From Nitrospirota bacterium (lineage in GTDB: Bacteria; Nitrospirota; Thermodesulfovibrionia; SZUA-242), in assembly GCA_016212095.1 (NCBI GenBank), contig JACRHH010000022.1, positions 50,568 to 114,567 on the forward strand: DNA of 64,000 nt, written 5' to 3'. Shown here piece after piece: positions 1 to 8,849 of this stretch; position 1 is the first letter of the stretch; every line of letters begins with the position of its first letter. The position numbers and the translations under genes were made by a program. The notes beneath the pieces were generated by a model that made no database searches, was not told where the DNA came from, and was given only the letters and a program-made list of their open reading frames with translations.

Positions 1-1908
1 GACGTGTTTTTTCTCACCGGAACCGACGAGCATGGCCAGAAGGTGGAGGAGGCGGCAGCCAAACGCGGGCTAACGCCCAAGGCGCATGCCGACGGCATGG
101 TAGAAAACTTCCGCTCGCTCTGGAAAAAGCTTGGGATAAGCAACGACGCCTTCATCCGCACCACCGACGAGCCGCACATTAAAACCGTGCAGGCGCTTCT
201 GCAGTCGCTTTGGGAAAAGGGCGAGATCGAAAAACGCACGTGGCGCGGCTGGTACTGCACGCCGGATGAGCGTTTCTGGACTGAGAAGGATCTGGTCGAG
301 GGCAACTGCCCGGACTGCGGACGTCCTGTTCATGAGGTCGAGGAGGAGAACTATTTCTTTCTCATGTCGAAGTATCACGAACGCCTTGTCGCGCATATCG
401 AAAGCCATCCGGGCTTCATCCTGCCGGAATCGCGCCGCAACGAGGTGCTTGGGTTTCTGCGCAGCCAGACGCTCGGAGACCTCTGCATCACGCGCCCCAA
501 GAGTAGGCTTTCGTGGGGCATTACCGTGCCGTTCGACGAGGCGTTTGTGACATATGTCTGGTTCGACGCGCTGGTGAACTATTTTTCGGCAACTGGGTAT
601 CTGGCTCCATCCTTGGTGTCAACAGAGGGCTTTAGCCCTCTGCTGACTATGCGTACACCTTTTCACGAAACCGGGTGTGGTTCTGGGCGATTCTGGCCCG
701 CCGATCATCATCTTGTTGGCAAGGACATCCTCACCACCCACGCTGTTTACTGGTCTACGATGCTGATGGCGCTCGACATGCCGCTTCCCAAAACGCTTTT
801 CGCCCACGGCTGGTGGACGGTTGACGGCAAAAAGATGTCGAAAAGCCTCGGCAATGTTGTCGATCCCGGAGCTGTCGCGGAAAAATTCGGCGTTGACGCG
901 TTCCGCTATTTCCTCTTCCGCGAGGTTCCGTTCGGGCTTGACGGCGATTTCTCGATCGCGGCGATGATCGGGCGCGTAAACAGCGACCTTGCCAACGATC
1001 TGGGCAATCTGGCAAGCAGGGCGCTGAACATGATAGTTCGTTACCGGGGCGGCGCTGTTCCCGCGCCCGTCGTGGAAACGGAACGCGAGGAGCATATCAG
1101 ACAGGTTGCCGAAGCTCTTCCGGCAAGGCTTGCGGAGTCGCTTGCGGCTCCCCGCTTCCAGCGGGCGCTTGAAGATGTGTGGGAGCTTGTGTCGCTTGGC
1201 AACAAGTATATTGAAGACACCGCGCCGTGGGCGCTTGCGAAAAATCCGGCTGACGCCGGACGGCTCGATACCGTGCTTTACACGACAGCCGAAACATTGC
1301 GCGTGTTGGCCATTACGCTCTGGCCGTTCATGCCGGGCAGTATGCAGACATTGTGGGAACGCCTTGGACTGGCCGGAAAGGCCGGAAATATTTCCGCCAT
1401 GAAAAATTTCGATGAGGAGGTAAAGTGGGGACGGCTTGCGCCCGGAACAAAGGTTTTCAAGGGCGACGCGCTGTTTCCGCGAATAGATATGGAGAACTTG
1501 AACGAACAGGCGGCGCCGAAGGAGAATGCGCCGGTTACCACTTCGGAGCCGCCACCGGAAAAGACTCCAGCCACTCCGCCGGAGAACGTGATAACAATCG
1601 ACGAATTCGCGCGTGTGCAGCTCAAAACCGGCAAGATAATCGAGGCCGAGCGCGTGCCGAAGTCGAACAAGCTGCTGCGGCTTCAGGTGGACACCGGCGA
1701 GATGCGTCAGGTGGTTGCCGGAATCGCCAAGTGGTACACGCCGGAGGAGATCGTCGGCAAAACCGTTGTCATCGTCTGCAACCTTGCGCCCGCGAAGCTG
1801 ATGGGCGTAGAGTCGCAAGGCATGATACTTGCCGCGTCGGACGCGGAGGGCAATCTGGCGGTTATCTCGCCTGAGAAGCCGATAGGGGCCGGAAACCGGG
1901 TAAAGTAG
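1..1908 (+). CDS. metG: Methionyl-tRNA synthetase, 5' end cut by the window
   Basis: This enzyme charges tRNA-Met with methionine in the cytoplasm. The frame is open from base 1 (DVFFLTGTDEHGQ), so the first residues lie outside the window. Visible landmarks are the TGTDEHG segment of the class I catalytic core, a zinc-knuckle half CPDCG near residue 103, FWPADHHLVGKDI, and KKMSKSLGN near residue 279. The last 105 residues form the Trbp111/EMAP-like tRNA-binding domain (ITIDEFARVQLKTGKI to the end). One oddity is that the stretch between NYFSATGY and FWPAD is about 25 residues longer than usual, and it contains a translated perfect palindrome at 623-642. The frame stays open through this insert. 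Function is certain; the effect of the insert is unknown. Confidence 0.97.
   Translation, partial: DVFFLTGTDEHGQKVEEAAAKRGLTPKAHADGMVENFRSLWKKLGISNDAFIRTTDEPHIKTVQALLQSLWEKGEIEKRTWRGWYCTPDERFWTEKDLVEGNCPDCGRPVHEVEEENYFFLMSKYHERLVAHIESHPGFILPESRRNEVLGFLRSQTLGDLCITRPKSRLSWGITVPFDEAFVTYVWFDALVNYFSATGYLAPSLVSTEGFSPLLTMRTPFHETGCGSGRFWPADHHLVGKDILTTHAVYWSTMLMALDMPLPKTLFAHGWWTVDGKKMSKSLGNVVDPGAVAEKFGVDAFRYFLFREVPFGLDGDFSIAAMIGRVNSDLANDLGNLASRALNMIVRYRGGAVPAPVVETEREEHIRQVAEALPARLAESLAAPRFQRALEDVWELVSLGNKYIEDTAPWALAKNPADAGRLDTVLYTTAETLRVLAITLWPFMPGSMQTLWERLGLAGKAGNISAMKNFDEEVKWGRLAPGTKVFKGDALFPRIDMENLNEQAAPKENAPVTTSEPPPEKTPATPPENVITIDEFARVQLKTGKIIEAERVPKSNKLLRLQVDTGEMRQVVAGIAKWYTPEEIVGKTVVIVCNLAPAKLMGVESQGMILAASDAEGNLAVISPEKPIGAGNRVK
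623..642. repeat. Perfect palindrome inside metG
   Basis: The arms CAGAGGGCT and AGCCCTCTG are separated by TT. The element is read in frame as part of an extra segment of MetRS. It resembles REP-like palindromes found elsewhere in this window; part of the arm (TAGCCCTCTG) recurs at 8843-8852. Confidence 0.7.
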
Positions 1909-1983
1909 CCGTTTAATGAGATTTCACGTACTCATGCTTTCGGAGTAGTGCATAGCGGTCTGAATGTCTTTCGAGGATTTCGC

Positions 1984-2670
1984 GTGAAAATTCTGCTTGT
2001 CGAGGATGAAAAAAGCATAGCCGATTTCATCAAAAAGGGGCTGTCCGAAGAATACTATACGGTGGATTCGGCCTCGAACGGTGATGACGGTCTGAGCCTC
2101 GCCCTTGTAAACCGCTATGATCTGGTCATCCTCGACGTGATGCTTCCGGGAATTAGCGGAATCGAGCTCTGCCGCCGGATACGAAAAGAGGGAATAGCCA
2201 CGCCGGTCATGATGCTTACGGCGAGGGATACGGTGAGGGACAAGGTTGCCGGACTCGACAGCGGAGCGGACGACTATATAACAAAACCTTTTTCCTTCGA
2301 GGAATTTCTGGCCAGGGTACGCGCCCTCACCAGGCGAACCCGCGATGTGGTTGTTGAACTTCGGTGCGGAAGCCTGCTGATAGATCCGCTGGCGCGAAGG
2401 GTCACCGTTGGAAACCGCGAGATCAGCTTGAGGCCGAAGGAATATTCCATACTGCACTTCCTGGTCGTGAACAAGGGCAGGGTTCTTTCACGCACCCGTA
2501 TCATGGAGAATGTCTGGGGTTACGATTTCGATCCCGGAACAAACGTGGTGGATGTTCACATGAAGGCGCTGAGGGACAAGCTGGGCGAGGCTTCGGCTGC
2601 CGGTTTCATAAGAAGCGTGCGCGGCGCGGGCTATGTAATCGATGAGCCACCGGAACTGCCTGGATCATGA
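1984..2670 (+). CDS. OmpR/PhoB-family response regulator
   Basis: This is a DNA-binding response regulator of a two-component system. The N-terminal receiver domain has the acidic pair in LLVEDEKS, the phospho-acceptor Asp in LVILDVMLPG, a switch Thr in MMLTARD and the conserved Lys in ITKPF. The C-terminal winged-helix domain ends in VRGAGYVI, which is typical of OmpR/PhoB proteins. The start chosen is GTG 1984, preceded by GAGG at 1973-1976; an upstream ATG at 1948 would add 12 non-homologous residues. The gene is followed directly by its histidine kinase. The signal sensed cannot be deduced from sequence. Confidence 0.93.
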   Translation: MKILLVEDEKSIADFIKKGLSEEYYTVDSASNGDDGLSLALVNRYDLVILDVMLPGISGIELCRRIRKEGIATPVMMLTARDTVRDKVAGLDSGADDYITKPFSFEEFLARVRALTRRTRDVVVELRCGSLLIDPLARRVTVGNREISLRPKEYSILHFLVVNKGRVLSRTRIMENVWGYDFDPGTNVVDVHMKALRDKLGEASAAGFIRSVRGAGYVIDEPPELPGS

Positions 2671-2710
2671 TAAGGCCACCAACACGGGATTGCAGCCCGT
2701 GATAAGGCCA
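2668..2710 (+). repeat. 32-bp insertion with direct-repeat flanks and an internal palindrome at the regulator/kinase junction
   Basis: TGATAAGGCCA occurs at 2668 and again at 2700. Between the copies lies a hairpin with arms CACGGG and CCCGTG. Removing one 32-bp unit restores an ATGA overlap (ATG 2667, TGA 2668-2670) that would start the kinase at MIRPTERR. In the present sequence ATG 2667 runs into a TGA after 11 codons. Confidence 0.7.
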
Positions 2711-3925
2711 ACCGAGCGCAGGCTCGCCCTCATCTTTACGGCCGTCGTGACAGCCTTCACGCTCCTCATCCTGTCGGTAAACTATCTCATTTTAAACAGG
2801 GCGCTGATGGAAGGAATGCGCCGGCATGTAAGGGCGGAGATCGAGAAGGACTTCATTCCGCATTACCTTGAGGGCAGCATCAGCGCAGTTGCGTCGCCCA
2901 TGGAAGACGAGCACTATCAGGTGCTCGACCGTCAGGGCGCGGTAGCTGCCTTGTCCCGCGACGCAAGGCATTTCGGCCTTCAGCCGAACATGGAGCTTCT
3001 GGCTAAATCCTTCGCCGGACGCACGGAATATGAGGTCGGCGAATATCAGGATGACCGTTATCTCATCGCGTACTTCCCCCTTGACGATCAATACTCCGGC
3101 AGGATAGCCATTGCCATGGATCTGCTCGGCAAGTACATGGATGATTTCATGGAGGGCCAGCTTGTTGCGTTTCCGGGAATCATGCTGGCCGTCTATCTGG
3201 TAAGCAGGGCCCTTCTGCGTTTTGCCATGAAGCCGATTGCCGACGCATTCACATTTCAGGAAACGTTCTCCTCGAACGTCAGCCACGAGCTGCGTTCGCC
3301 GCTCACATCATTGCAGGGCAATTTCGAGGTCGCGCTTCGACGCCCGCGCCAGGCGGATGAATACCGCGAGGCGTTGGCGGTTGGCCTGAAGGAAACCGGC
3401 AGGATCATCACGGTGCTGAACAACCTGACGCTCCTTGCCTCGTCAAAGTTCAGACCGCTTGAGCTGATGAAAAGACCTGTGGACATAAAGCCCGTGATCG
3501 ATGCCGCGGCAGCCGCCTTGCGGCAGGATGCGGAAGCGGCGGACATATCGGTTGCCTTCGAGGTTGAAGGCTCGGAACTTGTCTGCGCTTGCGACGAAAG
3601 CCTTGTTCGAAGGGTGATCGAAAACCTCGTTTCGAACGCCGTGAAATACACGGCGCGACATGGCCATGTCCGGATGAAAGCGGCGCGCGGGCATGGTAAG
3701 GTTGTTTTCGGAATAACCAATACCTGCGTTGGCCTGACTGCGGATGACCTGCCACATGTTTTCGCCCCCTTCTTCAGGGGAAGGAACGCGGCGGCATCCG
3801 GCGCTCAGGGGCATGGAATCGGTCTCTACGTCTCCCGATACATAATCGCTTCGCACGGCGGAGAGATGAAGGCGGAGATGGGCGAAGACGGCAGTTTCAG
3901 CGTATGGTTCTCGATTCCGGCCTGA
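2699..3925 (+). CDS. Membrane sensor histidine kinase
   Basis: This is the partner kinase of the preceding regulator. It has an N-terminal membrane segment (LALIFTAVVTAFTLLILSVN), a roughly 100-residue extracytoplasmic sensor loop and a second membrane segment (FPGIMLAVYLVSRALL). No clear HAMP domain is visible. The dimerisation/phospho-acceptor helix has the H-box SNVSHELRSPLTSL, and the ATPase domain has the N-box VIENLVSNAVKYT. The G1 box reads ITNTCVGLT instead of the usual DxGxG, so the Asp is Asn and the first Gly is Cys; G2 (GHGIGLYVSRYI) is intact. The start is ambiguous: GTG 2699 gives MIRPTERR, while ATG 2642 overlaps the regulator by 29 bp. A 32-bp insertion has altered the original coupling. 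Confidence 0.9.
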   Translation: MIRPTERRLALIFTAVVTAFTLLILSVNYLILNRALMEGMRRHVRAEIEKDFIPHYLEGSISAVASPMEDEHYQVLDRQGAVAALSRDARHFGLQPNMELLAKSFAGRTEYEVGEYQDDRYLIAYFPLDDQYSGRIAIAMDLLGKYMDDFMEGQLVAFPGIMLAVYLVSRALLRFAMKPIADAFTFQETFSSNVSHELRSPLTSLQGNFEVALRRPRQADEYREALAVGLKETGRIITVLNNLTLLASSKFRPLELMKRPVDIKPVIDAAAAALRQDAEAADISVAFEVEGSELVCACDESLVRRVIENLVSNAVKYTARHGHVRMKAARGHGKVVFGITNTCVGLTADDLPHVFAPFFRGRNAAASGAQGHGIGLYVSRYIIASHGGEMKAEMGEDGSFSVWFSIPA

Positions 3926-4023
3926 TTCCGGCCTGATTTCAGAAAATTAAGCAAATTTAATCTCCCGTTCATTCCCGCTTAATCGGCCTCACTGATAATG
4001 AATGCATCAAGGAGGTGTACTTT

Positions 4024-5472
4024 ATGACTAATTCAAAGCTGTACAATGGAACTGGATTATTGTTGTTATTGGCTTTTCTCTGCATTTTCAACATTTCATG
4101 CGCCGTCGAGACGCCCGGAGGCACGAAAACGGAAACCGACTCATCCGGCAACGATACAGAATCCTCAGACTCATCATCAGACTCATCCTCAGACTCATCC
4201 TCAGGTGAATCGGATTCGGATGATTCTTCACCTTCCACCACCGGCACTCCGCCGTCGATCTCGAATTCCGGGTATGTTGTTTTCGCCTGGAACGATCTTG
4301 GAATGCACTGTCTGAACCCCAGGTACGATCAGGCTGTAATCCTCCCGCCATACAACACGCTGGTTGCACAGGTTGTGCGAAAGGGCAATCCGCCGGAGAT
4401 AGTCACGTCCGGCCTTTCAGTTGAGTACCGGATAATCGGCAACACCTGGTCATACGGCAAGACCGATTCGTTCGGCGCTGCATTCGGCCAGTTCTGGGAC
4501 AATGCCCTCTCGCTGTTCGGAATAACCCTTGAAAAGGACAAAGGACTGAACCTTGCCGACTCAGGCATTCATAACGGGCTTTCGGGGCAGATGCTTTCCA
4601 GGGGAGATTACTTCACCGTTAACGGAATACCCGTTACGCCGGTGAGCGACTCCGGAGTCTGGAACCCGTACCAGACAGCCGAAATTACGGTGAAGAACGC
4701 GACAGGCTCCATTGTGGCGCAGACTCGGACGACAGTTCCGGTGTCTGATGAGATAAACTGCGCCAAATGCCACGGCGCGGACGCGTTCGCTGACATTCTG
4801 CAAAAGCACGACCAGATGCATGGCACGGCGCTTGTTAACAGCAAGCCGGTGCTCTGCGCAAACTGCCATGGAAGTCCGGCGCTAGGCCAGAGCGGAGCCG
4901 GGCCAACCGGGAAATATCTTTCTTACGCCATCCACAACTCCCATGCCGGAAGGGGCGCAGGATGTTACGACTGCCATCCCGGAACCAATACCAGGTGCAA
5001 CAGAAGTTCAGCCCATGCCGCATCCGACGGAAACTGCGTCGCCTGTCATGGCACCATGGCTGAACTGGCCGGTTCCATCGCGTCCGGCACGCGAATTCCG
5101 TGGGCCGGAGAGCCGAAATGCTTCACATGCCATAACGTAAGCGGCGTCGATACCGGAAGCACGCTTTACAAGGATGCACGGGGTCACGGGAACCTCTTCT
5201 GCGCCGGATGCCACGGAAGCCCGCACGCCATGGTTCCCACAACACAGGCTTCGGACAACTATCAGGCGATCCAGTATCAGGGCAAGGCGAAGACCATCGG
5301 AAGCTGCGGAGCCTGCCATTCGGGATCGAGGGGCGTTGACAATATTTCCGAATTCGCCGAAGAACATGGCGGCGCGAATCCGGAGCACACCAATGCATGT
5401 CACATCTGCCATACATCGGTATCGACGGATACCGCCAGATGGCCGCACGCCTTTGGCTGGAAAAACCGGTAA
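4024..5472 (+). CDS. Outer-surface or periplasmic octaheme c-type cytochrome lipoprotein
   Basis: This is an exported multiheme cytochrome that probably carries electrons in the envelope. The start is ATG 4024, with a strong AAGGAGGT Shine-Dalgarno at 4009-4016; a GTG at 4015 falls inside that site. The signal peptide ends in a lipobox (NISC). A Ser/Asp-rich linker, encoded by a 12-bp tandem repeat at 4165-4200, separates the lipid anchor from the folded part. Eight CXXCH haem motifs follow between about residues 245 and 475: CAKCH, CANCH, CYDCH, CVACH, CFTCH, CAGCH, CGACH and CHICH. The N-terminal half (DLGMHCLNPRYDQ) has no haem motif and may be a separate domain. No close family name can be given; it does not look like hydroxylamine reductase or tetrathionate reductase. 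No reductase partner lies beside it. Confidence 0.88.
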   Translation: MTNSKLYNGTGLLLLLAFLCIFNISCAVETPGGTKTETDSSGNDTESSDSSSDSSSDSSSGESDSDDSSPSTTGTPPSISNSGYVVFAWNDLGMHCLNPRYDQAVILPPYNTLVAQVVRKGNPPEIVTSGLSVEYRIIGNTWSYGKTDSFGAAFGQFWDNALSLFGITLEKDKGLNLADSGIHNGLSGQMLSRGDYFTVNGIPVTPVSDSGVWNPYQTAEITVKNATGSIVAQTRTTVPVSDEINCAKCHGADAFADILQKHDQMHGTALVNSKPVLCANCHGSPALGQSGAGPTGKYLSYAIHNSHAGRGAGCYDCHPGTNTRCNRSSAHAASDGNCVACHGTMAELAGSIASGTRIPWAGEPKCFTCHNVSGVDTGSTLYKDARGHGNLFCAGCHGSPHAMVPTTQASDNYQAIQYQGKAKTIGSCGACHSGSRGVDNISEFAEEHGGANPEHTNACHICHTSVSTDTARWPHAFGWKNR

Positions 5473-5528
5473 GGCTGATTTGACCCCATAATTGTATGGC
5501 AACACGCTTTTAATGTATATTTGCTCTC

Positions 5529-8402
5529 GTGAAACGATGGGGGATTACGCTTCTGACAATAGCCATGCTGCTTGCTGCTTCATCGGCGCATGGCGCTCAG
5601 ATCGATCCCTCATTTCGTTTTTCGACCATCGACACCCCGCATTTTCATATCCACTATCATCAGGGGCTTGATCAGACCGCAAGCCGCGCTGCTGAGATAG
5701 CCGAAGAGGCTTTCGCCCGTCTTACACCGGCGCTCGGATGGACTCCGACGGAGCGGACGCATATCGTTTTGGTGGATAACACCGACTTCGCAAACGGATT
5801 CGCCACGCCGCTTCCTTACAATATTATATATATCTTCCCGGTTCAGCCGATGGCCGACATGCCGGTTGGAGTATACGACGACTGGTTGCGGCTCGTTATC
5901 ACGCACGAATACGCGCATATTCTTACGACGGACACCACCAGAGGCTATTCGTCGTTCATGCGGCGCGTCTTCGGCAGAACCATGCCCGGAGCCGACTGGC
6001 TGTCGTTCACGATGTTTCTTGCAACCGCGCCGCCGAATCTTTTCCTTCCGCCGTGGTGGCTTGAAGGCGCGGCAACGTGGGCGGAAACGGAATTTGCCGA
6101 AGGAGGCAGGGGCGGCGGCGCGTATTTCGACATGGTTTACAGGATGGCGGTGCTTGAAAGCAATCTGCCGTCGGTGGACAGGATAAACGGCGAAATGCCG
6201 GACATGCCAGGCCGGGAGATCCCGTATCTGTACGGCTACGCCATGCAGCGGTATCTTTCGGGCAGATACGGCAAGGATGCCGTTTCCAGGCTGAACATCG
6301 CCCACGCCGGACGCCCGCCCTACTTCATCAGCGGCGCGGCTGACAACCTTTTCAATAAAGACTACGAGGAATTGTTCCGGGAGATGCTCGACGATCTGAA
6401 GAAGTCGCAGAACGCGAAATTTGCGGCGCTCAGGAAGATGCCGTTCACCAAAACCGGGCCGCTGGCTGTTGCCGGTGAAAAACTCGGCCCGCCACGGTTT
6501 TCTCCGGACGGTAGGCTGCTTGCCATGGTTCGGCGCGATCCGCACAGCCACGGCGGCATTGCGGTCATCGACACAACCACGATGTCAGAGCGAGCGTTCA
6601 TCCGCAAGCTGCCGTCAGACGGCAGCATCTCGTGGTCGCCGGACGGAACGCGCATCTACTTCACGCAGGGCGAGCTTGCCGGATGGAATCTGTATCAGGA
6701 CTTGTACGCCGCCGATATTAACTCCGGACATATAACACGCCTGACCGAAAACATGCGCGTGAAGGATGCCGAACTATCGCGCGACGGCTCGATGTTCGTC
6801 TTCGTGAAGGTGCAGGCCGAAACGCAATCGCTGATGACCATGAAGGCGGGCGGCTCCGGCGCGGGCGGGGTCGGCGCTAAAGAGCTTGCGGCCTTTCCCG
6901 GCTCCCGCGTTTCGAATCCGCGATGGTCGCCGGACGGCAGACGAATTGTTTACGCGCTCAAGACCGGCAAGGGAAGCGCGCTCAAGGTTATAGACATTAC
7001 AGCCGGAAGCGTAGAAACACTGATCGATGACGGCAATGAAAACAATCATCCGGCGTGGTCGCCGGACGGCGCTTTCGTGCTCTTCACCTCCGACAAGACA
7101 GGCGTTTTCAACCTTTTCGCGAAATCGCTTGCGGACGGTTCGATCCGGCAGATGACGCATATCGCGGGCGGCGCGTTTCATCCGGCTGTATCGCCGGACG
7201 GCAAGCGGATTTTCTTCTCGTCATATCACTCGAAAGCGATTCGGATTGAACAGATGGCGTTCGATCCGGCCACTTGGCTGGCCGGAAACAGCCCGTCGAT
7301 AAAAAACAGCGCCAAGGTTGTGCCATTGCCGGACGGCCCGAAACAGGAGAAGGCTCCGGCATCTACCCCAAGGGAATATTCGTCGCTGGAAAGCGTGATG
7401 CCGCGCTTCTGGCTGCCGACCGCGAAACTCGATCACGCCGGGCCGGTTTACGGCGCGTTCACGGCAGGCCAGGATCTGCTCGGCTATCACACCTACACGC
7501 TCGAAGCCGGAAGAGGGCTGGACGGCGACACCTATTATCTTGCCGATTACGTTTTCGACAGGTATTACCCCACGGTGCATATTTCCGCTTTCGCCCAGCC
7601 GGTGGTCTACACCGACTTCGACGCGAAAAACCGGCGTTCTCTTTATGAAAAGCAGACCGAATTCGGGGCCACTGTCACGCTTCCGCTTGCAAAACTCGAA
7701 ACCTCATGGGCGTTCATCTTCGGATGGCATTTCAGGCATCAGGAGAGGCTGGCCGGAACTGTTGACGTTTTCGAGGGAAATCGCGGGCATCTGACAGCCG
7801 GAATTCTGTTTGACAACTCGCTCCAGTATCCTTACTCGATAAGCAGGGAGGAAGGGCGGACAAGTTCGCTTACGCTCAGGCATTACACCGCGGCGTTCGG
7901 CAGCGATGTCGATTCCGGTGAGCTTGTCGCGTCTGACGAGGAGCATTTCCGCCTGATCGGACACGGCGTTTTATATGGCCGCGTGAAGGCCGCCACATCG
8001 TGGGGCGATGTGATTCCGCAGCAGGCGTTTCGCATGGGCGGCGATCCGGCGCAAAATCTTGCCTTCCCGCTTCGCGGTTTTCCCGCCGGATACCGGACTG
8101 GGCGTCAAGCAGGGATCGTAACCGCCGAAGCGAGGTATCCGCTTGCGTGGTTGTTCGAAGGATTCGGCACGAAACCGTTTTTCCTGAACAACATTCATGT
8201 CGTCCCGTTCGTTGACGCAGGAAATGTCTGGAACGACGGAGGCGTTTCCACAAACAACGCCGACTTTGGCGTGGGCGTTGAGATGCGCCTGAACGCGGTT
8301 ATCGGATACCACCTGGAGATCACACCGGCGTTCGGCATCGCGCGGGGCGTCACAAAAGGCGGCGAGACACAGGCATACATCACGATATACGCACCGCTGT
8401 AG
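5529..8402 (+). CDS. Metallopeptidase / TolB-type propeller / outer-membrane barrel fusion protein
   Basis: This large exported protein has a signal peptide (RWGITLLTIAMLLAASSAHGA). Residues 30-300 form a gluzincin-like peptidase region with HEYAHIL (HExxH) and a downstream LEGAATWAETEF that can supply the third zinc ligand. Residues 310-590 hold WD40-like/PD40 repeats, with the recurring signature SPDG(R/T/A/K) at least five times. The C-terminal third has alternating aromatic strands and ends in ITIYAPL, like the BamA/surface-antigen barrel (compare FRMGGDPAQNLAFPLRGFPAGY). The GTG start at 5529 fits the signal peptide. The likely location is the outer membrane with the propeller and protease in the periplasm. 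Substrate and role are unknown. Its TAG stop lies inside a 14-bp sequence repeated on the other side of hicBA. Confidence 0.8.
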   Translation: MKRWGITLLTIAMLLAASSAHGAQIDPSFRFSTIDTPHFHIHYHQGLDQTASRAAEIAEEAFARLTPALGWTPTERTHIVLVDNTDFANGFATPLPYNIIYIFPVQPMADMPVGVYDDWLRLVITHEYAHILTTDTTRGYSSFMRRVFGRTMPGADWLSFTMFLATAPPNLFLPPWWLEGAATWAETEFAEGGRGGGAYFDMVYRMAVLESNLPSVDRINGEMPDMPGREIPYLYGYAMQRYLSGRYGKDAVSRLNIAHAGRPPYFISGAADNLFNKDYEELFREMLDDLKKSQNAKFAALRKMPFTKTGPLAVAGEKLGPPRFSPDGRLLAMVRRDPHSHGGIAVIDTTTMSERAFIRKLPSDGSISWSPDGTRIYFTQGELAGWNLYQDLYAADINSGHITRLTENMRVKDAELSRDGSMFVFVKVQAETQSLMTMKAGGSGAGGVGAKELAAFPGSRVSNPRWSPDGRRIVYALKTGKGSALKVIDITAGSVETLIDDGNENNHPAWSPDGAFVLFTSDKTGVFNLFAKSLADGSIRQMTHIAGGAFHPAVSPDGKRIFFSSYHSKAIRIEQMAFDPATWLAGNSPSIKNSAKVVPLPDGPKQEKAPASTPREYSSLESVMPRFWLPTAKLDHAGPVYGAFTAGQDLLGYHTYTLEAGRGLDGDTYYLADYVFDRYYPTVHISAFAQPVVYTDFDAKNRRSLYEKQTEFGATVTLPLAKLETSWAFIFGWHFRHQERLAGTVDVFEGNRGHLTAGILFDNSLQYPYSISREEGRTSSLTLRHYTAAFGSDVDSGELVASDEEHFRLIGHGVLYGRVKAATSWGDVIPQQAFRMGGDPAQNLAFPLRGFPAGYRTGRQAGIVTAEARYPLAWLFEGFGTKPFFLNNIHVVPFVDAGNVWNDGGVSTNNADFGVGVEMRLNAVIGYHLEITPAFGIARGVTKGGETQAYITIYAPL

Positions 8403-8410
8403 TATAATTT
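8397..8410 (+). repeat. 14-bp direct repeat, left copy, flanking hicBA
   Basis: CTGTAGTATAATTT includes the stop codon of the preceding gene and a consensus TATAAT (8403-8408) that could be the -10 box for hicBA. An identical copy is at 8850-8863. Confidence 0.65.
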
Positions 8411-8441
8411 TTGCAAGGTTTTCAACAAGGAGATCAACACC

Positions 8442-8654
8442 ATGAATGCAACTTATACCGCCGTAATCAAACAAGATGCCGATTGGTGGATTGGCTGGAT
8501 TGAAGAAGTATCGGGCGTTAATTGTCAGGAGTCTTCGCGTGAAAAACTTATTAAGTCGCTTCAGGAAACCTTGGCTGAGGCAATCGCTTTAAACCGGGCG
8601 GATGCGCTGGAATCTGTCGGTGACAATTTTGAAGAGCTATCCATCGCCGTATGA
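8442..8654 (+). CDS. hicB: HicB-family antitoxin
   Basis: This small protein of 70 residues matches the HicB partial RNase-H-like fold (YTAVIKQDADWWIGWIEEV, then a helix with LQETLAEAIALN). HicB binds and neutralises the HicA mRNA interferase. An AGGAG Shine-Dalgarno lies about 10 bases upstream of ATG 8442. It lacks a long C-terminal DNA-binding domain, as in the short HicB class. Its stop overlaps the toxin start by 4 bp (ATGA), so the two are translationally coupled. The order is antitoxin first, toxin second. Confidence 0.85.
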   Translation: MNATYTAVIKQDADWWIGWIEEVSGVNCQESSREKLIKSLQETLAEAIALNRADALESVGDNFEELSIAV

Positions 8655-8845
8655 AGCGGCGAGACTTACTGGCACATCTCACCGCAAATGGCTGTGCATT
8701 ACTCCGCGAAGGTGGCAACCACTCATGGTGGCGTCATATAAGCACAAACAGACGAAGCTCTGTCCCAAGGCACAATGAAGTCAATAATTACTTGGCTGTT
8801 AAAATCTGTCGCGACCTTGGCATCCCGGAGCCAAAGAAATTCTAG
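8651..8845 (+). CDS. hicA: HicA-family mRNA interferase toxin
   Basis: The 64-residue double-stranded-RNA-binding-like toxin has the typical order MKRRDLLAHLTANGCALLREGGNHSWW, with the catalytic His in GGNHSW, then SVPRHNEVNNYLAVKICRDLGIPE. It is expected to cleave mRNA when HicB is lost. Length and motifs look intact. It overlaps hicB by 4 bp. Confidence 0.87.
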   Translation: MKRRDLLAHLTANGCALLREGGNHSWWRHISTNRRSSVPRHNEVNNYLAVKICRDLGIPEPKKF

Positions 8846-8849
8846 CCCT

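Noticed and set aside
619..1818. A 399-codon open frame on the minus strand inside metG
   Set aside because: It is fully antisense to metG, whose homology is certain; the composition reflects GC-rich third positions of the real gene.
5610..6551. A long minus-strand open frame inside the peptidase/propeller gene
   Set aside because: It shadows a gene with clear domains and has no recognisable protein features.
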